From NCBI RefSeq assembly GCF_040115645.1, contig NC_089541.1, forward strand, positions 7,998,001 through 8,062,000: 64,000 bases of DNA, given 5' to 3'. Source of the stretch: Euwallacea fornicatus. Taxonomy: Eukaryota; Arthropoda; Insecta; Coleoptera; Curculionidae. The notes under the pieces were generated by a model. That model searched no databases and had not been told where the DNA came from. It was given only the letters and a program-made list of their open reading frames with translations. Below, in pieces: positions 58,693 to 64,000 of the stretch; positions within the stretch are counted from its first letter, which is position 1; every line of letters begins with the position of its first letter. The position numbers and the translations under genes were made by a program.

Positions 58693-61600
58693 TTTTTGAC
58701 AATGACCGGATTTAAGACGGAATGCGGAATAACCGCTTTTTCCGTTACGATAGATACCTGCAAAGGAATAAATTAGAAGTATTTTCTGCAATTTTGATCA
58801 TACTGGAGTTTAAAAGCAACAATTTTCAACCCAAAATAACATTTTTGTACAAATGTTGCTCGAAATAACAGGAGCTCCTAGAATGTTAAATAGCATATTT
58901 GAGGGCTCACCCGATGTTAATTTACATCTTTTCGAGGACCCTTCTCCCTGCTTCTCGCATTTGATAACCCCAAAAACAACATAAACTAGGTCTCAGATTG
59001 GACATTTTGGTGTATGAACTACTTTAGAAGTTAAATTGGCTTTGGCGAAGTAATCATAGGGAGAAATCTCTTTAGAATCTATGGAGGATGGCGATGATAC
59101 TAAAAATGTCAAAATGCTTTATTATAGCTTAGTAAATGGCTGCAAATAGCAGCTATAAAACAACTAATTAATTTTGTGTTACTGCTTTTCCAGGACTCCT
59201 TAAATCTACTTTAAGAGATACAAATAGAAATGATATTTTTAATCCACATAAACTGGACTTGCATAATGTTTACTTTACCTCCACACTAGACTATTGTTGT
59301 GATTACATGAGGTTTATGGTAATAAGGAATTTATGTACCATTCGAAAGTATTAAATTTGCAGCTGTTATTCTAAATGCTTCCCAATGCGCCTAATAAATT
59401 CATAAAAATTGCAAAAAATATCCTATTCCCCCAATTCGTGATATTCAGTGCTTTTTCTGACAAATGAGACAAATTCTGAAAACTCAGAAAATATTCAGCC
59501 ATTCAGTGAACGCCAAGCCTATTCCACATTTTTATGGCCGCTATATGTATATTTCAGATAACATTAGCTTGCATGACTACCTTCAAGGGCTCTTTTCTCT
59601 TTAGAATTGCGTACGCCGAAAGTTTCCTATTCATCCTTTAATTTGTATAATTTACAGTTTTAAAGTACAAAGTTTTTGTCTAGTCAGGCGTTCTTTTGCA
59701 CCGGAAACATCGGACCATAATTAATCAAATTTTTCGACGGTGAAAAATAGCCAAGCTCGTAATTTAATTTACGGGACAAATAAGCCGACACCCTGAATAA
59801 AGTCACATAATGTTAGCACTTAAAATTCTTTTTGAGCAACCCTTATTTATTATTTGATACTGAAGGGCGTCCTTTAAATGGCAGCCCACCACTCTTGAGT
59901 AAACAGGCAGGTACGCTTTTCCGTGGCATTTCATTAAAGGCATTACCAACCTTTTTGGCTTATCAAACTCTTAAGAGTTTTAGTCTCAGGTATTATATGT
60001 TTAAACTTCAACTAATGTGTAACTTGGATTAATTTTTGATGTGGCTTGAGAATTGTACATTATAGAAATAAAATATAGTTAGAGAATTAGAATTTGACAG
60101 TGAACTCTTTCAGTGTAAATAATTAGTTCCATTTCCATTATCTATTACATCAAATTTACAAGTAATCATACGACTGTTTTAATTGCAGTTTTGTCGAGAG
60201 AAATTTTTGAACATCTTTGTCTTCTCTATAGGTGTCATTGGTCGGACGTCTGCTGACAGCTCATGTATCATGGAAGTATTCACTACTGCACGGAAAGGTG
60301 ATACCGAGGTAACAGCTGCCTTACTGACCCTTGTTCTTATCCACTCTCTACGCCACTAGTGCTGAATTTTAATTCTTTTTAAGTTCGATGATATTTTTTA
60401 CCACAACAGAAAGTTTCTCTTGTAATTATTACGTAAGTTGCACGCAAAAATAAATATTTCATGAAAAACAATAGAAGTTGTACATTTCGCGAGATAATAA
60501 TCAGATAGACTTACTGTTTTGAAACAAAATATCATAAAATCCAAAAAGGATTCAAAATAATTACTTACCACTGGTTGCTCAGAAGTTCTAATAAGATCAA
60601 GGCTTAATGCAGGTAAATTTTACCTATGATTCTTTCTTATATTCTACCCCCCTGATCTATTTCTCAATTCTTCTGCAGATTTTACGTTTCCATTTATTCC
60701 TTGCTGTGATATCTACTCGGCAGAGTTGATGCGTGTCAAACTTTATCAAGGAAGTTAATTTCTGTTCATCTGTGTCAAAAGAACAAGAGATACCCTTCGG
60801 CCTTTGTCCTACGAAACCGGTGTCCAAAGATTGAAAAATGACAAAATGTAGGTACATCCTCATGCGCGCAACGAGGAATTCGGGAACAACGAAGCAAATT
60901 TGGAGTTAGGAAACTAATTGCCGAACTTCCGACAGTACATTTAACTCAGCTGATGTACGTTTATACGGACACTTATTAATTTTCTATTTCAAGTTGGACA
61001 TATTTTATGAATATATAACTTTCCTTCGATTCTTACACGTCGTGTGTCACGTTATATGATGCGATATTATGTTGAGAAAATCAAAATGGATCGAATATAC
61101 ACATTACTTATCTTGGCTTTAAACTTGCCGGTAACTGCCATCAAACACATAATAATTAAATTTTCAGTTGCTTGGTGTTCAATGTTCCAACTTCCAAGAA
61201 AGCAAAACTAATTGATCCCCCGGAGATTCTGTACCTACATTATGGGAGACGTATTTTGTACCAAACCAAAACTGTTTCAACGGGTAGTTGGGATCTAATG
61301 AACAACTTAACATCTTAATTCATGTCATATAAAATATTTATTATTAGAAATTAAAAATCATCTTTAAAAACTCCTAATTGGTGGTCAACCATAAACTTCA
61401 TTAATGTTGGTTAATTAAGATTGATTAACCTGTTTGTTATTTATTATGGAACATCTCGCTTACAAATGAGTTTATTCAACACGTGGCTTAAATAATTCAA
61501 CGTTTTTTGAAGTTGTTTTTTAATAATCACTTTCGTTATCTTGAGCAGATCTCGAAGCTTATTAACGAGTTGAATGTAATTAATTTAAACACAAAAATAG

Positions 61601-62908
61601 AGCAAAGTACTTATAAACTTAAGTGCCTAAATCAAAATCTGAATCGAAGTTTCATTACTTTTTTACCTAAGAAGCAATTTAGATTAAATTATCTTAACGA
61701 CTACATAACTGAGCGATAAAATGGCCCACATTTTTAATTAAAAATTAGACGCTCGGTGAATTTAAGAGTGTGGTATTTTATGCGAGCTCTACCAATTTTG
61801 TGAGCCTGGAACTAATCAACTTTTATAATTTTAGTTTTGAACAAACAAGAGTTAGGGAGTTGCCGGTAAGTAAATCTTATAATATGTGCTCGTACAAGCA
61901 TGCCGCAAACGAGACCTGGAAAATCGTCTTAAAATAGTGTCAACATAAAACTTTTTGATTAACAATTTTAGTCATTAATCCTGAACTGTTTCCTACTAAT
62001 TGTTTAGTAAAGAAATGTTCGGAAACTTTCAAATATTATTTTACTTCACGAACATGCTTAGCGCCTAATAATCAAGGTTCAGCTAATTTTAACTGAAGAA
62101 TGCCCACTTTCCATAGAAGAAAACCTACACATTGACAATTTTATATTCCATGGGAAGTATCAAAGACGTACTACTAACAATACTTTGACCTATATATATG
62201 TGCAGGGGTGATAGATCTCTCTATTTTTACGTCAGATACGCCTTGATTTACTTTAGGCGCCACCCCTTGTCGATGAAATTTCCATTCCCTCTCAATCGAT
62301 AAAGGCCTCACTGACTATAACACGATTCGGAGATATGTACAAACCTAATTAGTAAGCGTTTATTCATTTGTAGGTCTGATTCGCATGCGAACACCATTGT
62401 GACATATATCAGAGAGTAGCAGCAATTCATTAGAAGGCGGTGGCATGAAAAGACAGCTGCGTCTGACAGGAGGTTAAAATTGAAATTATTAGGGAAAATC
62501 GGGCTTTAGCCAGTTTACATCACAGTGCGTGTTATGTTGTGCATAAAGGCCATTCAGTGGTCCACGTATTCTTGTGATGTTAGGAAGAGCATAATAATAA
62601 CATTGGTTAGATAAATCATTGGAGAGAGAATATAGTCCAGTCAAAGCCAAAGCTAAAAGCTACACTGTTACTCTCGCCAGAGGCGGGGAGTAAATATGAC
62701 TCTCCTATGTCTTCCAAGCTGGTTTCTTGAACCTTAAAAAGATGTTGGAGACAATTCTCGCACATCTAAATATCTTATAGTCATTTGAAGATATTAATTC
62801 AAAGGTGGTTTTTGAAAGTTTTCAGAAATATGTGAAGTTTGATGAAAAGTCTTTTTAATGTTCTGTATTACTCAGAGTAATTCGCAAAATGGTCAAATTT
62901 GACCTATA
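58693..62908. other. Non-coding AT-rich sequence
   Basis: No transposon recognised. One possible exon at 60232-60297 is listed separately. The frames at 59832-60032 and 61507-61719 show nothing recognisable. Confidence 0.4.
60232..60297 (+). other. Possible short coding exon
   Basis: A pyrimidine-rich tract ending tttgtcttctctatag precedes a 66-base stretch that ends cggaaag followed by gtgata, a usable 5' splice site. The stretch is a multiple of three, open in two frames, and richer in G and C than the flanks. One frame reads VIGRTSADSSCIMEVFTTA. No family is recognised and no companion exon is visible, so this may be chance. Confidence 0.2.
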
Positions 62909-62910
62909 TA

Positions 62911-63327
62911 CGAGGATAGTCCCAGATGTACGCAACCTAAAACTTAAAAAAAAAGAAAAGAAAATATTACGTTATTTCTCAACAGAGTCTCCTTTGAGAT
63001 TGACACACTTTTGCCAGTGATGTCTTCTATACCCTGTTTATAGTAAGGAACTTCGAATGTTTCAAAAATAGGCATTAAACTCAGAGTTCTCCTTTTTATT
63101 TTTCGCAAATCTCTTTTCACCGAGCTGTTTTTTCAAGTTTGGAAATAAAATAATCTGAGGGGGCTAAATCTGATGAATGGGGTGAACGAAGAAATAGTTC
63201 GAAACTAAGATGATTGATTTTGGCCATCGCGACGATGAAAGTGTGGATTGGTACGTTGTATTGACGAAATAAGACTTTCTTTCTCGCCAAGTGCGGTCGC
63301 TTTTTTCTAATTTCGTCGCTCACCTTA
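62911..63327 (-). mobile_element. 5'-truncated mariner remnant
   Basis: Only the 3' end of a mariner remains. The terminus CGAGGATAGTCCCAGATG follows TA at 62909-62910. The opposite end is missing beyond about 63327. The sequence is not closely similar to the Mos1-type copy at 32868, so it belongs to another mariner subfamily. Confidence 0.8.
62972..63327 (-). pseudogene. Mariner transposase C-terminal fragment, catalytic D lost
   Basis: The minus strand reads SDEIRKKRPHLARKKVLF, then RQYNVPIHT where mariners have HQDNAPAHT, so the second catalytic aspartate is changed to tyrosine. It continues AMAKINHLSFELFLRSPHS and SDLAPSDYF (third D, 34 residues on). After frameshifts, the C-terminus KCVNLKGDSVEK and TAA at 62972-62974 are recognisable. 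About the last 140 codons of a 345-codon enzyme are represented. Cannot be functional. Confidence 0.88.
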
Positions 63328-63375
63328 TTGGGTTGACCACTGCAGGGTTTGTCTAGCTCTATCTAAACTTTGCCA

Positions 63376-64000
63376 CCCTATATATTACAGTTGATAACGA
63401 AGAACTAAATTCCCCCAGAGTAGAATATAACTGAGCATGGATGTTGGATGGACTAAGATCATTCAAACTAAAGTATTGAATCACCTATCCATTACTAATT
63501 TTTTCATTTCCACAAGATCTCTAAAAGTGTTTAATAAAAACTTTTTTCAAAGAAAAAGTAATCAACGTAACGCCCTCAAGCAAAGATCTCCATCTATATG
63601 TCAGGTCGGGTAGTTCTGGAACTATTGTCCTATATATGGATAATACCTGATCCCTGTTTCAATTTTGCGGAAAGCTTATTGTTCCGTCATCAAAATTAAT
63701 AATGAAAATATCTTCTAAATAATATTTTTACAGCTTTATTAAACATAAATTAAACTAGGACACAGAAACACAATAAATGAAATTCAGAAAGTATTAAAAT
63801 CATTGGAGTCGTCGGTTATCTGTTACTTTTGCCTTAGTCGGAAAATCAATCTATTGAAAAAGGCCATTATAAGAAGTGTGATATTGTATTCTAGAGTAGT
63901 AATAATTAATTATAGTAGTATTCATATCTACCAGTAAGCCCACCTAATAGAAGCTTTTGTCTATAGTATTCAAAAAAACTTTTCAATAGGCTTAATATGT
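63376..64000. other. Non-coding AT-rich sequence
   Basis: No gene or repeat recognised to the end of the window. Confidence 0.45.

Overview
This window is AT-rich eukaryotic DNA, most likely from an insect (a beetle or similar arthropod is my guess). The evidence is the absence of any long host open reading frame over 64 kb, the many Tc1/mariner elements with TA target duplications, and a mariner whose layout matches the Drosophila Mos1 type. No bacterial, viral, rRNA or tRNA gene was found, and no host gene could be identified. The background looks intergenic or intronic. The only hints of host transcription are a CpG-richer block near 12.05-12.29 kb and one possible 66-base exon near 60.23 kb.

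Layout. 0-4.5 kb: non-coding DNA with two diverged copies of an unknown coding fragment (about 0.94 and 1.6 kb). 4.6-6.2 kb: decayed Tc1 element (Tc1-1). 9.9-10.6 kb: near-perfect foldback element. 14.4-15.8 kb: decayed minus-strand Tc1 element (Tc1-2). 16.0-17.1 kb: long-armed non-autonomous element E1. 24.1-24.8 kb: deletion derivative F, which keeps the last codons of a transposase. 26.8 kb: small paired-hairpin repeat. 27.5-28.1 kb: non-autonomous element G. 30.5-31.1 kb: probable solo LTR in reverse orientation. 31.16-40.99 kb: a nested transposon nest. 41.8-44.1 kb: GC-richer, hairpin-bearing block split by another Tc1 (H). 53.7-55.3 kb: nearly intact Tc1 (I). 57.3-58.7 kb: minus-strand Tc1 of a different lineage (J). 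62.9-63.3 kb: truncated mariner. The remainder is anonymous AT-rich sequence.

The main result is the nest. One old Tc1 element (C) with about 230-base inverted ends spans 9.8 kb because at least six other insertions sit inside it. Element A lies in C's left terminal repeat. Element B lies in A's 5' leader. A Mos1-type mariner lies in B's transposase. A 427-base solo LTR lies in C's transposase. Element D (DD41D, with a DUF4817-like N-terminus) lies in the LTR's duplicated target, and the second copy of E lies in C's 3' end. Every junction can be read to the base. Subtracting the insertions leaves elements of 1638 (C), 1600 (A), 1588 (B) and 1286 bases (mariner), all normal sizes. C's uninterrupted right repeat supplies an empty-site reference for the insertion of A. 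A's transposase is an intact frame, and B's is intact apart from the mariner. The mariner, the youngest of that chain, carries two stop codons.
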